Source of the DNA: an uncultured Serinicoccus sp.
Lineage (GTDB): Bacteria; Actinomycetota; Actinomycetes; Actinomycetales; Dermatophilaceae
DNA: 64,000 nucleotides
Reading direction: 5' to 3'
NCBI RefSeq assembly: GCF_947487915.1
Contig: NZ_CANKYH010000003.1
Span: forward strand, 186,001-250,000
Of this stretch, positions 16,597 to 25,673 are shown one piece after another (the first letter of the stretch is position 1; each line of letters opens with the position of its first letter). Below the pieces are notes generated by a model. The model had not been told where the DNA came from and searched no databases. It saw only the letters and a list, made by a program, of their open reading frames with translations. Position numbers and translations under genes: made by a program.

Positions 16597-19500
16597 ACGC
16601 GCTGACCCCGTTCTCGATCACCGACCCGCTGCCCACCGGCACCGTGCTGCTCGAGGCGAGCGCGGGGACCGGCAAGACGTGGACCATCGCGGCGCTGGTG
16701 ACCCGCTACGTCGCCGAGGGGGTCGTGACCCTCCCGGAGATGCTCGTCGTGACCTTCGGCCGAGCCGCGAGTCAGGAGCTGCGGGCCCGGGTGCGCGAGC
16801 AGCTGGTCGCGGCGGAGCGGGCCCTGGCCGACCCGCCGGCCGAGGGCGGGGACGACGACCTGGTCACGCTGCTGCTCGACGCCGACGAGCAGGAGCGGGC
16901 GGTGCGCCGCCGACGGCTGCGGACGGCGCTGTCCGACATCGACGCCGCCACCATCGCCACCACCCACCAGTTCTGCCAGCAGGTGCTGCGCAGCCTGGGC
17001 GTCGCCGGGACGGCGGACGCCGACGCCGAGCTCGTGGACGACCTCGACCGGCTGCTCGTCGAGGTCGTCGACGACCTCTACCTGCGCGCCTTCGCGCTGC
17101 GCGACGAAGATCCCTTCTTCACCCGCCGGGAGGCGCTGCAGATCGCCCGGACCGTCGTCGACGACGTCCACGCCGAGCTGCGCCCCACCGCCGCCGAGCC
17201 GCGCTCGGTGCCCGACCGGCGGGTCCGCTTCGCGCGGGCCGTGCGGGAGGAGCTCGACCTGCGCAAGCAGCGGCTGCAGGTCATGCACTACAACGACCTG
17301 CTCACCCAGCTCGCCGGGGCGCTGGAGGGCGAGCACTCGCCCGCCCGGGCCCGGATGCGCCAGCGCTGGCGGGTCGTGCTCGTCGACGAGTTCCAGGACA
17401 CCGACCCCATCCAGTGGTCGGTGCTCGACCGGGCCTTCTCCGGCCACGCCCACGCGATGGTGCTCATCGGCGACCCGAAGCAGGCGATCTACGCCTTCCG
17501 GGGCGGCGACGTCCCGACCTACCTCACGGCCGCGGGGACGGCGGACGAGCGGCGCACCCTGCTGCGCAACTACCGCTCCGACCCCGGCGTGGTGCAGGCG
17601 CTGGGGGCGATGCTCTCCGGGGCCCAGCTCGGTGACGAGCAGATCGTCGTGCACCCGGTCACAGCCCACCGGGACGGGCCACGGCTGCACGGCGCCCCGA
17701 GCACCGCCCCGGTGCGGCTCCGGCAGGTCCTGCTGCGCGACCACCTCGGCAATGACACCCGGATGCCGACCGTCCGCCCGTGGATCGCGCGCGACCTCGC
17801 GCACGACGTCGCCGCGCTGCTGGCCTCCGGGGCCACCTTCGACGGGCGGCCGGTGCAGGCCCGTGACGTCGCCGTGCTCGCGCACCGCGCCAAGGACCTG
17901 CACGAGGCGCAGCGCGCGCTGCGCGAGCTCGGGATCCCCGCCGTGAGCACCGGCGGCTCCACGGTCCTGCACAGCCGCGCGGCGCACGAGTGGCTCGCGC
18001 TGCTCGAGGCGATGGCCGCGCCGCACCGCCCGGTGCTGACCCGGTCGGCGGCGCTCACCGACCTGCTCGGGTATGCCGTCGCCCGGGTCGGTGACCGCGG
18101 CGAGCGGCAGGACGACGAGCTCGAGGACGAGCTGGCGCTCACCTGCCGGGAGCTGGCCGGGCTCTACGCCCGGCAGGGCGTCGCCGCGGTCCTCGAGCTG
18201 CTCACCGCCCGCGGGCTGCCCGGACGGGTGCTGGCCCAGGTGGGCGGCGAGCGCACGCTCACCGACCTGCGGCACGTCGCCCAGCTGCTGCACGAGAACG
18301 CCCGGCGCGACCAGCTCGGCCTGGTGGCGCTGCTGGAGTGGCTGCGCGCCGGGATGGCCGAGGACTCCCCCCAGAGCGCCGGGGCCCGGACCCGCCGCCT
18401 CGACAGCGACGCCGCCGCGGTGCAGCTGGCGACGATCCACGGCAGCAAGGGCCTGCAGTACCCCGTCGTCTACCTGCCCTCGCTCGGCGACCGGTGGGTC
18501 AGCGACTCCCCCGCCATCCCGCTCTTCCACGACGAACCGCCGGAGCGCACCCGCTGCCTGGACGTCGGTGGCGACGACCGCGCCAACCCGGGCTGGGCCG
18601 AGGCGGTGCGGCGGCACAAGGAGGAGGACGCCGGTGAGTCGCTGCGGCTGCTCTACGTCGCGCTCACCCGCGCGCAGAGCCAGGTGGTGACCTGGTGGGC
18701 GCCGGTCAACAACGCCAGCAGCTCGGGCCTGCACCGGGTGCTCTTCGGGCGCGAGCCGGGGGAGGGCGAGGTGCCGCACCAGGTGCGGGTGCAGCGCCAG
18801 GACGACGCCGCGACGCAGCTGCTGGGGCGATGGGCGACGGAGGGGGCCTTCGCCCTCGAGCGGGCCGACCACGCGAGCGACGTCGTCCCCGCGCCGGCGC
18901 CGGAGGTGCCCGGGCTCGCGGTCGCCCGGTGGACGCGCCGGGTCGACCATGAGTGGCGGCGCACGTCCTACACCGCGCTGTCCACGCCATCGGAGACCGG
19001 CCTGGACACCGCCGGGGTGAGCACCGAGCCCGAGGTCGGCCTCACCGGCCGCGAGGACGAGCCCAGCGGCCCGGACCTCGTGGCCGAGAGCGTCCCGGCC
19101 CTGCCCGGCCTGGGCGAGGTGGCACCGGTGCCCGGTGCAGGGGTGCCCTCGCCCATGGCCGAGCTCCCGGTCGGCGCGACCTTCGGCTCCCTCGTGCACG
19201 CGGTGCTGGAGCACGCCGACCCCGGGGCCGAGGACCTGGCCGGCGAGCTGCGCACCCACCTGCGCGAGCAACGCGCCCAGTGGCCGGTGGACCTGGGCGA
19301 GGGCGGCGAGGACCTCCTGGTCGACGCCCTGGTCGCCGTCTGCCACACGCCGCTGGGGCCGCTCGCCGGTGGCGCCACGCTGCGCGACGTCGGGAGCTCG
19401 GACCGGCTGTGCGAGCTCGACTTCGAGCTCCCGCTGGGGGGCGGCGACCTGCGCCGTGGTCGCGCCGGCGACGGAGCGGCCCTGCTCGGGGACCTGGTGC

Positions 19501-20015
19501 CGCTGCTGCGCGGCCATCTCCCGCCGGGCGACCCGGTGCGCGGGTGGGCCGAGGTGCTCGAGGGGGCGCCGGACCTCGCGGGTCAGCAGCTGCGCGGCTA
19601 CCTGACCGGGTCGGTTGACGTCGTGCTGAGGGTGCGGTCCACCGGTGGCGACTCCTTCCTCGTCGTCGACTACAAGACCAACTGGCTGGGCAGCCCGGAG
19701 GAGCCGTTGACCGCAGCGGACTACCGACCGGAGCGGTTGGCCGAGGCCATGGGGCACTCCTCCTACCCCTTGCAGGCGCTGCTCTACGCCGTCGTCGCCC
19801 ACCGCTTCCTGCGCTGGCGGCTGCCCGGCTACGACCCCGAGCAGCACCTCGGCGGCGTGCTCTACCTCTACCTGCGGGGCATGTCTGGCCCGGCCACCCC
19901 GGTCGTCGACGGTATGCCGTGCGGCGTCTTCTCGTGGCGACCGCCGGTGGCGCTGGTCGTCGGCGTCTCCGAGCTGCTCGACGGGGCGGACCGGACGACG
20001 GGGGTGGTCGGGTGA
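16593..20015 (+). CDS. recB: Exodeoxyribonuclease V beta subunit RecB (helicase-nuclease)
   Basis: A 1140-aa UvrD-like 3'-5' helicase with a C-terminal nuclease. Visible motifs: Walker A EASAGTGKTW (residues 21-30), LVDEFQDTDPIQW, IGDPKQAIYAFRGGDVPTYL, IHGSKGLQYPVVYLP, LYVALTRAQSQV. The nuclease core VVDYKTNWLG lies near residue 1025, with the catalytic Asp and Lys present. It loads RecA and resects double-strand ends with RecC and RecD. The start overlaps the recC stop (GTGA). Confidence 0.95.
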   Translation: MNALTPFSITDPLPTGTVLLEASAGTGKTWTIAALVTRYVAEGVVTLPEMLVVTFGRAASQELRARVREQLVAAERALADPPAEGGDDDLVTLLLDADEQERAVRRRRLRTALSDIDAATIATTHQFCQQVLRSLGVAGTADADAELVDDLDRLLVEVVDDLYLRAFALRDEDPFFTRREALQIARTVVDDVHAELRPTAAEPRSVPDRRVRFARAVREELDLRKQRLQVMHYNDLLTQLAGALEGEHSPARARMRQRWRVVLVDEFQDTDPIQWSVLDRAFSGHAHAMVLIGDPKQAIYAFRGGDVPTYLTAAGTADERRTLLRNYRSDPGVVQALGAMLSGAQLGDEQIVVHPVTAHRDGPRLHGAPSTAPVRLRQVLLRDHLGNDTRMPTVRPWIARDLAHDVAALLASGATFDGRPVQARDVAVLAHRAKDLHEAQRALRELGIPAVSTGGSTVLHSRAAHEWLALLEAMAAPHRPVLTRSAALTDLLGYAVARVGDRGERQDDELEDELALTCRELAGLYARQGVAAVLELLTARGLPGRVLAQVGGERTLTDLRHVAQLLHENARRDQLGLVALLEWLRAGMAEDSPQSAGARTRRLDSDAAAVQLATIHGSKGLQYPVVYLPSLGDRWVSDSPAIPLFHDEPPERTRCLDVGGDDRANPGWAEAVRRHKEEDAGESLRLLYVALTRAQSQVVTWWAPVNNASSSGLHRVLFGREPGEGEVPHQVRVQRQDDAATQLLGRWATEGAFALERADHASDVVPAPAPEVPGLAVARWTRRVDHEWRRTSYTALSTPSETGLDTAGVSTEPEVGLTGREDEPSGPDLVAESVPALPGLGEVAPVPGAGVPSPMAELPVGATFGSLVHAVLEHADPGAEDLAGELRTHLREQRAQWPVDLGEGGEDLLVDALVAVCHTPLGPLAGGATLRDVGSSDRLCELDFELPLGGGDLRRGRAGDGAALLGDLVPLLRGHLPPGDPVRGWAEVLEGAPDLAGQQLRGYLTGSVDVVLRVRSTGGDSFLVVDYKTNWLGSPEEPLTAADYRPERLAEAMGHSSYPLQALLYAVVAHRFLRWRLPGYDPEQHLGGVLYLYLRGMSGPATPVVDGMPCGVFSWRPPVALVVGVSELLDGADRTTGVVG

Positions 20016-21943
20016 GCGCGCCGCCGGGTGACACCGCGGCCGGTGCGGCCGTGCTGGACCTCTTCGAGCGGGTCGACGAGCACGACCGGCGCCTGGCCCT
20101 GACGACGGCCACCGGCACGGCGCTGGCCGCCTTCAACGAGGCCGGCCTGCTCACCGCCGCCGACGTGCACGTGGCCACCGGGCTGGGTCGGGCCGCCGGA
20201 GAGAAGGACGCCGACGTCGTCCTCGCCGCGGCGGTGGCGACCCGGGCCGTCCGCTCGGGGTCGGTGGCCGTCGACCTCGCGGCGCTCGCGACCCACGGGG
20301 CGCAGGCGCTTCCCGAGCTGCCGTGGCCGGACCCGGCGGGATGGACCGGGGTGGTCGCCGGTAGCCGACTCGCGGCCGCGGGCGGGCTGGTGGTGGAGGA
20401 TGCCAGCGGTCTCGTCTACCTCCAGCGCTACCACCACCAGGAGGTGCAGGTGGCGGCGGACCTGCGGGCGCGGGCCGCGCTCGGCCCTCCCGAGGTCGAC
20501 GAGGAGGTGCTGAGCGCCGGGCTGACCCGGATCTTCCCCGGGGAGGGATACGCCGAGCAGCGCGCGGCGGCCGAGGTGGTCGTGCGCTCCCGGACCGGCG
20601 TCATCACCGGTGGCCCGGGCACCGGCAAGACGACGACCGTGGCGGGCGTGCTGACCCTGCTGGCCGAGCAGGCCGCCGCCGCCGGCCAGCGACCGCCCCG
20701 GGTCGGGCTGGCCGCGCCGACCGGCAAGGCCGCCGCGCGGGTCAAGGCGGCGGTGGACCGGGCCCTGGACGAGATCGAGGCACGCACCGAGGCGTCCTCG
20801 GGACGGGCGGTCGTCGACCGGCTGCGCGAGGTCGAGCCGCGCACCCTGCACCGGCTGCTCGGGTGGCGTCCCGGCTCCCGCAGCCGCTTCCGCCACCACC
20901 GCGGCAACCGCCTGCCCCACGACGTCGTCCTCGTCGACGAGGCGTCGATGGTCTCCCTCACCCAGATGGCCCGGCTGCTGGAGGCGCTGCGGCCGGCGGC
21001 GCGGCTCATCCTCGTCGGGGACGCCGACCAGCTCGTCTCGGTCGAGGCGGGGGCGGTGCTGGCCGATCTGGTGGCTGCCGTCCCCGAGCACGACGCCCCC
21101 GGTCGGGACATGGCCGACCACGACGCGCCCGATACCTCTGCCGGCCAGGGCGGCCCCGACGAGGCGGCCCGGCCGGCTCCGCTCGCCCTCGCCCGGCTGC
21201 GCACGGTCCACCGGTTCGGCGAGACCATCGGCGCGCTCGCCCACGCGCTGCGGGTCGGCGACGCGGACGCCGTGGTGGATGCGCTGTCGGCGGGCAGCGA
21301 GGAGGTGCGCTGGGAGCGCGGGCCCGAGCCCGAGGCATACCTGCGGCAGGTCCTCACCGGGCAGGCCCTCGACATCCTGCGGGCCGCCCGGACGGGCGAC
21401 GACGACGCCACCCTCGCGGCGCTGCACCGCCACCGCCTGCTCTGCGCCCACCGGGAGGGTCATCGCGGCGTGCGCCGGTGGAACCATCTCGTCGAGACGT
21501 GGATGGCCGAGGAGACCGGGCTGAGCTTCTACGAACCGATGTACCTCGGCCGGCCGTTGCTCGTCACCGCCAACGACTACGCCACCGGCGTCCTCAACGG
21601 CGACACCGGCGTGGTCGTGGCCTCGCAGACGCCCGCCGGGGCCCCGGTGCGGATGGCAGTCATCGACGGCACGGGGGGACGCACCCGCTACGCCCCCTCC
21701 CGCCTGGGTGACGTCGAGACCATGCACGCGATGACGATCCACAAGGCGCAGGGCAGCCAGGCCCAGGAGGTCACCGTGCTGCTGCCGGAGCTGGACAGCC
21801 CGCTGCTGACCCGGGAGCTGTTCTACACCGCCGTGACCCGGGCCGAGCGGCAGGTGCGGGTGCTCGGGTCCGAGGAGGAGGTGCGGGCCGCCGTCGAGCG
21901 ACGGGTCGTCCGCGCCAGCGGGCTGCGCCAGCGGTTGAGCTGA
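20012..21943 (+). CDS. recD: Exodeoxyribonuclease V alpha subunit RecD (5'-3' helicase)
   Basis: A 643-aa SF1B helicase. Motif I is GGPGTGKTTTVAGVL, motif II LVDEASMVSLTQM, motif III VGDADQLVSVEAGAVLADL, and the C-terminal motif is MTIHKAQGSQAQEVTVLLP. An insertion of about 30 acidic/Pro-rich residues (PEHDAPGRDMADHDAPDTSAG) lies after motif III. The GTG start overlaps the recB stop. The C-B-D order matches other actinobacterial loci. It completes the heterotrimer. Confidence 0.94.
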   Translation: MSAPPGDTAAGAAVLDLFERVDEHDRRLALTTATGTALAAFNEAGLLTAADVHVATGLGRAAGEKDADVVLAAAVATRAVRSGSVAVDLAALATHGAQALPELPWPDPAGWTGVVAGSRLAAAGGLVVEDASGLVYLQRYHHQEVQVAADLRARAALGPPEVDEEVLSAGLTRIFPGEGYAEQRAAAEVVVRSRTGVITGGPGTGKTTTVAGVLTLLAEQAAAAGQRPPRVGLAAPTGKAAARVKAAVDRALDEIEARTEASSGRAVVDRLREVEPRTLHRLLGWRPGSRSRFRHHRGNRLPHDVVLVDEASMVSLTQMARLLEALRPAARLILVGDADQLVSVEAGAVLADLVAAVPEHDAPGRDMADHDAPDTSAGQGGPDEAARPAPLALARLRTVHRFGETIGALAHALRVGDADAVVDALSAGSEEVRWERGPEPEAYLRQVLTGQALDILRAARTGDDDATLAALHRHRLLCAHREGHRGVRRWNHLVETWMAEETGLSFYEPMYLGRPLLVTANDYATGVLNGDTGVVVASQTPAGAPVRMAVIDGTGGRTRYAPSRLGDVETMHAMTIHKAQGSQAQEVTVLLPELDSPLLTRELFYTAVTRAERQVRVLGSEEEVRAAVERRVVRASGLRQRLS

Positions 21944-22015
21944 GCGCATGCTGCAAGGAGCCATTGCTGCACGTAGCGATCACTCTCGTCACCGACGACG
22001 ACGTCCAAGAGGTGC

Positions 22016-22034
22016 GTCCGAGCGGGCGTCGGAC
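22016..22034 (+). terminator. Possible recCBD terminator hairpin
   Basis: GTCCGA (22016-22021) and TCGGAC (22029-22034) form a 6-bp perfect stem with a 7-nt loop, 72 bp after recD and 24 bp before the convergent lipoprotein stop. There is no T-tract, so confidence is low. Confidence 0.3.
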
Positions 22035-22058
22035 CCCCGTCGTGCACCGACGACCTCC

Positions 22059-22853
22059 TCAGCTGGGTGGGGTCGCCCATTCCGGTAGCGGTACCGACGA
22101 CTCATCCGCCTCCCACGACTCCAGGATCTCGAAGCCGCTGGCGGTGCCCGTGAGTCGGAGAGCGCCGCTGGGTTCTGGGCCAGGAGCTCCTGGCCATCTG
22201 CCCACGGCGATGACTTCGGTGTTCCCCGAGATGTACCAGGTGTCCAGGCACGGGTTCTGCAGCGACGCCACGTCGCACGTCTCGACCTCTCCCAGCTCCC
22301 AGAAGTCGCTCACCGCGACGCGCGGGTCCCATCCCTCCAGGACCTCCCCCACCGGGTAGTTCGCCAGCCGCTCCTCCTCAGCGGCCTCGGCCTCTGACTC
22401 CTGGGCCTCCAGTTGTGTCTGGTACTCGTGAAGGCCCAGTGCGAAGCCTGCTCTGTATGCCTGCTCTGCCTCCACGCCGGCGAACGAGCCCTGCTCGCTC
22501 ACGGTCCCCGGGTCGTAGTAGTCCTCCCGACCGTAGAGCCCTGCCTGGTGGCCGCTGCGGAACGCCCGCTCGAATCCTGGATGGTCGTCAGCCGACGCGT
22601 CGCCATCCGGCTCCGGCGGCGTGTCCATGTCGACGGCAGCACTCACCTCGACGGCGGACTCGGAGTCGTCGTTCGCCTCATCGGTGACAGCGCCCTCCGA
22701 CGACTCCCCTTCGGACTCGGCGTCCTCGGTCGGCGCCGCCACACTCGCGGACTCGCCCTCACCTCCGACGTCTTCACTCTCGCCGCAACCAGCCAGGATG
22801 ACCAGCAGAGCCAGGGCGGGGATCGATGACGTCCCGCACGAAACTCGAGTCAT
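22059..22853 (-). CDS. Putative lipoprotein of unknown function
   Basis: A 264-aa protein with a type II signal: MTRVSCGTSS, a hydrophobic ALALLVILAG core and lipobox LAGC (Cys about residue 24). An acidic Ser/Glu/Asp-rich linker of about 60 residues follows (GESEDVGGEGESASVAAP). Then comes a folded domain with GFERAFRSGHQAGLYG and AEQAYRAGFALGLHEYQ, two similar A-x-R-x-G-x-x-x-G helices. I do not recognise the family. The start is supported by GGGAGG. Base composition is visibly less GC-rich than its neighbours, hinting at later acquisition. Confidence 0.8.
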   Translation of the reverse strand: MTRVSCGTSSIPALALLVILAGCGESEDVGGEGESASVAAPTEDAESEGESSEGAVTDEANDDSESAVEVSAAVDMDTPPEPDGDASADDHPGFERAFRSGHQAGLYGREDYYDPGTVSEQGSFAGVEAEQAYRAGFALGLHEYQTQLEAQESEAEAAEEERLANYPVGEVLEGWDPRVAVSDFWELGEVETCDVASLQNPCLDTWYISGNTEVIAVGRWPGAPGPEPSGALRLTGTASGFEILESWEADESSVPLPEWATPPS

Positions 22854-22991
22854 GTGCGCCTCCCACGGATGAGGTGCAGCGAGCGTAGCGGTGCCGACCT
22901 CCACGCGCCAGTGCCCGATGGAATTCGTGAAGGCCGATGCGACACCCGTCCCGACGGTGCCTTCGGCCCGGTCCTCCCCCGGTCCGGAAGG

Positions 22992-23055
22992 GCGCGACTG
23001 CACCGGGTATGTCGTGGAATTGCCCCGGGCGGCGACCTATCCGCTGCAGTCGCGC
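22992..23055. repeat. Dispersed long-hairpin element, copy 2
   Basis: Arms 22992-23014 and 23033-23055 pair at 20 of 23 positions around an 18-nt loop. Arms, loop and flanks closely match copy 1 at 11195-11258. It lies within the 339-bp non-coding stretch between the ABC permease stop and the lipoprotein start, which otherwise holds only two further hairpins. Confidence 0.85.
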
Positions 23056-23076
23056 ACCACCGGACGCGGGATCGGG

Positions 23077-23116
23077 CCTGGGGCCGGCCGGGAGTCCCTG
23101 CCCGGCCGGCCCCAGG
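23077..23116 (-). terminator. Strong hairpin (16-bp perfect stem), second of a tandem pair
   Basis: CCTGGGGCCGGCCGGG (23077-23092) pairs perfectly with 23101-23116 around the 8-nt loop AGTCCCTG. It lies 77 bp beyond the ABC permease stop on the minus strand. There is no U-tract, as is common in GC-rich actinomycetes. Its loop is identical to that of the hairpin at 23157-23186. Confidence 0.7.
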
Positions 23117-23156
23117 GGGCCTGCCACCCGCCGTTCAGGGCGGGGAGACCCGGGGA

Positions 23157-23186
23157 CGGGAGCGGTGAGTCCCTGCACCGCTCCCG
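23157..23186 (-). terminator. Intrinsic terminator of the ABC exporter operon
   Basis: CGGGAGCGGTG (23157-23167) pairs perfectly with CACCGCTCCCG (23176-23186) around AGTCCCTG. It begins 6 bp after the permease stop codon on the minus strand. Position and strength make it the likely terminator of the exporter transcript. Confidence 0.75.
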
Positions 23187-23192
23187 CCCGGT

Positions 23193-25673
23193 CTACGCCG
23201 CGGCCAGCCCTTCGGCCGGGCTGACCCGGGCCGCCCGCCGGGCCGGCAGCACGCTCGCCAGCACCCCGGCCAGCAGCGCCACGCCGACGATGACGCCGAC
23301 GCGCACCCAGGGCACCGCCAGCGACAGCGGGGTGCCCTCCGGGAGGATCGTCTGGACGCCGAGAGCGGCATACCCGATCCCGAGCGCAAGGCCCAGCCCG
23401 GCGCTGACCAGGGCCAGCAGCACCCCCTCGGCGAGCAGCATCCCGCGCATCTGGCCGCGGGTGAGCCCGAGCCCGCGCAGCAGGGCGTGCTCCCGGTGCC
23501 GCTCGATGACCGACAGCGACAGGGTGTTGGCGATCCCGACGACGGCGATGAGGACCGCGACCCCCAGCAGGGCGGTGGCGACGAGCACCATCACGTCCAG
23601 CACCTGGGCGACGAGCGCCCGCTCGGCGGCGGCCCCCTGGACGGTCATGCCGCTGTCCGCGGTGACCTCACCGACGGCGAGCATGGTGTCGCCGACGTCG
23701 GCGTCGTCGTCCAGCCGGAGGAGCACCGCACCGGGCTGCGAGGTGTCGCCGGTCAGCGCCTGCAGGTCCTCGGGCTGCACCACGAGCCCGGCGGCGCCCA
23801 GTCCGAGCTCGATGACGGTGAGGTCGCGGCTCCCGCCCGGCCCGCTGACCGTCAGGGTGTCCCCCGCCTCGACGCCGTAGCTGGCCCGGTCGAACGACCC
23901 GAGGCCCACCGTGCCCGGCGCCAGCGCGGCGACGAGCTCCTCGCTGCGCAGGACGCGCTGCGCGCTGCCCTGGTCGAGCGCGGCCACCGCGACCTCGCCG
24001 ACGTCGCCGTCGCCGACCTCGAGGTATGCCGTGTCCACCGCCTCCGCGGCGCGCACGCCCTCCACCGCGGCCAGCCGGTCCACCACGCCCTCGTCGACGG
24101 CGGTGGTCACCGGCACGTCCCCGTCCAGCGCGGGCTCGGTCTGCGCCACCAGGTCGACGGCATACGCCTGGTCGATCTCCCCGAGGGCGGTGCGCTCACC
24201 CGAGGCGGCGCCCACCGAGGTCATGGTGATGAGGGTGACCCCGACGAGCAGGGCGGCGCTGGTGGCGGCCGCCCGGCCCGGGTTGCGGACGGCCCCGGTG
24301 ACCGCGAGGCGACCTGGCACCCCGGCCGGCCGTGCGGCCAGGCCGAGCAGGCGCACGAGCGCGGGCACGAGCACCACCGCGGCCAGCAGCACGCCGACGA
24401 AGGAGACCAGGCCGCCGGCCACGCCGAGGAGCACCTGCCGCAGGAGGGCGGCGAGCACCATGAGACCGGTGCCACCGGCGACGAGGAGCAGCGCGAGCAG
24501 CACCCGCACCCGGCTCACCCGGGAGGCGGCGGCCGGCTCCCCCGCCGGCCGCAGCGCGGCCAGCGGCGACACCCGGGTGGCCCGACCCGCCGGCCACCAG
24601 GAGGCCAGCAGGGTGATCGCCACCCCCACGACCACCGGCGCCACCAGGCTGAGCCACCCGACCTCCAGGCCGGTGCCCAGCGGGAGGCCGAGGTCGGCCC
24701 CGCGGGCCAGTCCCAGCAGCAGCTGGGCGACCCCGAGCCCGGCACCTACGCCGACCGCCGAGGCCGCCGTCCCGAGCACCAGCGCCTCCAGGAGCACCGA
24801 GCGGCGCACCTGGCCCCGGGTGGCCCCGACGCAGCGCAGGAGCGCGAGCTCCCCGGTCCGCTGAGCCAGGGTGATGGTGAACGTGTTGGCGATGACGATG
24901 GCCGCCGTGGCCAGCGACACCGCGCCGAAGCCGAGCAGGATCGACCCGAGCACGAAGGTCTGGCCGGTCAGACCGGCGACCCGCTCGGCAGCGGCCTCCG
25001 ACCCGGTCTGGAGGGCGACCCCCGGCACCGCCTCCGCCAGCGCGTCCCGCACCTCGTCGACGGTCGACCCCTCGGCCACCGTCACCTGGGCGGACCCGTA
25101 CGACAGCTGGGGGTCCAGCTCGCGCAGCGTGGCGTCCGTGGCGAGGAACCCCTCCTGGTAGCTGAGCGTGTGCACCTCCCCGGGGTCCACCACCCCGACC
25201 ACGGTCAGGGTCAACGGGTCGCCGGGGGCGCCGTCCACGGTGCGCGTGGTGAGCGTGAGCTCGTCCCCGACACCGGCCTGGCCGGCGAGGGCCTGGTTGA
25301 CGGTCGCCTCGTCCTCGCCCGCCGGCATCCGACCCTCGAGCAGGGTCATCCCCCCGGCCGGCACCGAGGTGCCCACGAGGAAGCTGCTGCCCCGGTCGAC
25401 GCCCACCGTCGCGTCCGCGACGACCCGGTCCACCCCGGGCGTGCCCGCCACCCGGTCCACGTCGTCGGCCTCCAGCCACGTGTCGTCCCCGGTCACGACC
25501 AGGTCGGCGTCGCGCAGCCCGCCGGCCACCGCGTCCTCGAGCCCGGCCTGGGCGGTCGAGACGACCACCAGGCTGGTGGTCAGGAAGCCGACCCCGATGA
25601 GGATCGCCACCGCCGCCGAGACCAGCCGCCGGCCGCGGGAGGCGAGGCCGGCCGCCATCCACCGGGCCGCCAT
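23193..25673 (-). CDS. ABC transporter permease, MacB/FtsX type
   Basis: An 826-aa membrane protein with two copies of the MacB periplasmic-core plus FtsX unit. One N-terminal helix (LVSAAVAILIGVGFLTTSLVV) is followed by a large extracytoplasmic domain and three helices (LATAAIVIANTFTITLAQRT). The second half repeats this (AVLIAVVGIANTLSLSVIER; final VGVIVGVALLAGVLASVLPA). It likely exports a peptide, lipid or drug, or senses an antibiotic. Its ATG overlaps the ATPase stop in an ATGA. The two-component genes upstream are typical companions. Confidence 0.92.
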   Translation of the reverse strand: MAARWMAAGLASRGRRLVSAAVAILIGVGFLTTSLVVVSTAQAGLEDAVAGGLRDADLVVTGDDTWLEADDVDRVAGTPGVDRVVADATVGVDRGSSFLVGTSVPAGGMTLLEGRMPAGEDEATVNQALAGQAGVGDELTLTTRTVDGAPGDPLTLTVVGVVDPGEVHTLSYQEGFLATDATLRELDPQLSYGSAQVTVAEGSTVDEVRDALAEAVPGVALQTGSEAAAERVAGLTGQTFVLGSILLGFGAVSLATAAIVIANTFTITLAQRTGELALLRCVGATRGQVRRSVLLEALVLGTAASAVGVGAGLGVAQLLLGLARGADLGLPLGTGLEVGWLSLVAPVVVGVAITLLASWWPAGRATRVSPLAALRPAGEPAAASRVSRVRVLLALLLVAGGTGLMVLAALLRQVLLGVAGGLVSFVGVLLAAVVLVPALVRLLGLAARPAGVPGRLAVTGAVRNPGRAAATSAALLVGVTLITMTSVGAASGERTALGEIDQAYAVDLVAQTEPALDGDVPVTTAVDEGVVDRLAAVEGVRAAEAVDTAYLEVGDGDVGEVAVAALDQGSAQRVLRSEELVAALAPGTVGLGSFDRASYGVEAGDTLTVSGPGGSRDLTVIELGLGAAGLVVQPEDLQALTGDTSQPGAVLLRLDDDADVGDTMLAVGEVTADSGMTVQGAAAERALVAQVLDVMVLVATALLGVAVLIAVVGIANTLSLSVIERHREHALLRGLGLTRGQMRGMLLAEGVLLALVSAGLGLALGIGYAALGVQTILPEGTPLSLAVPWVRVGVIVGVALLAGVLASVLPARRAARVSPAEGLAAA

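Noticed and set aside
16530..19847. Long minus-strand open frame opposite recB
   Set aside because: It lacks any domain, is compositionally biased, and lies fully antisense to a gene with intact helicase and nuclease motifs.
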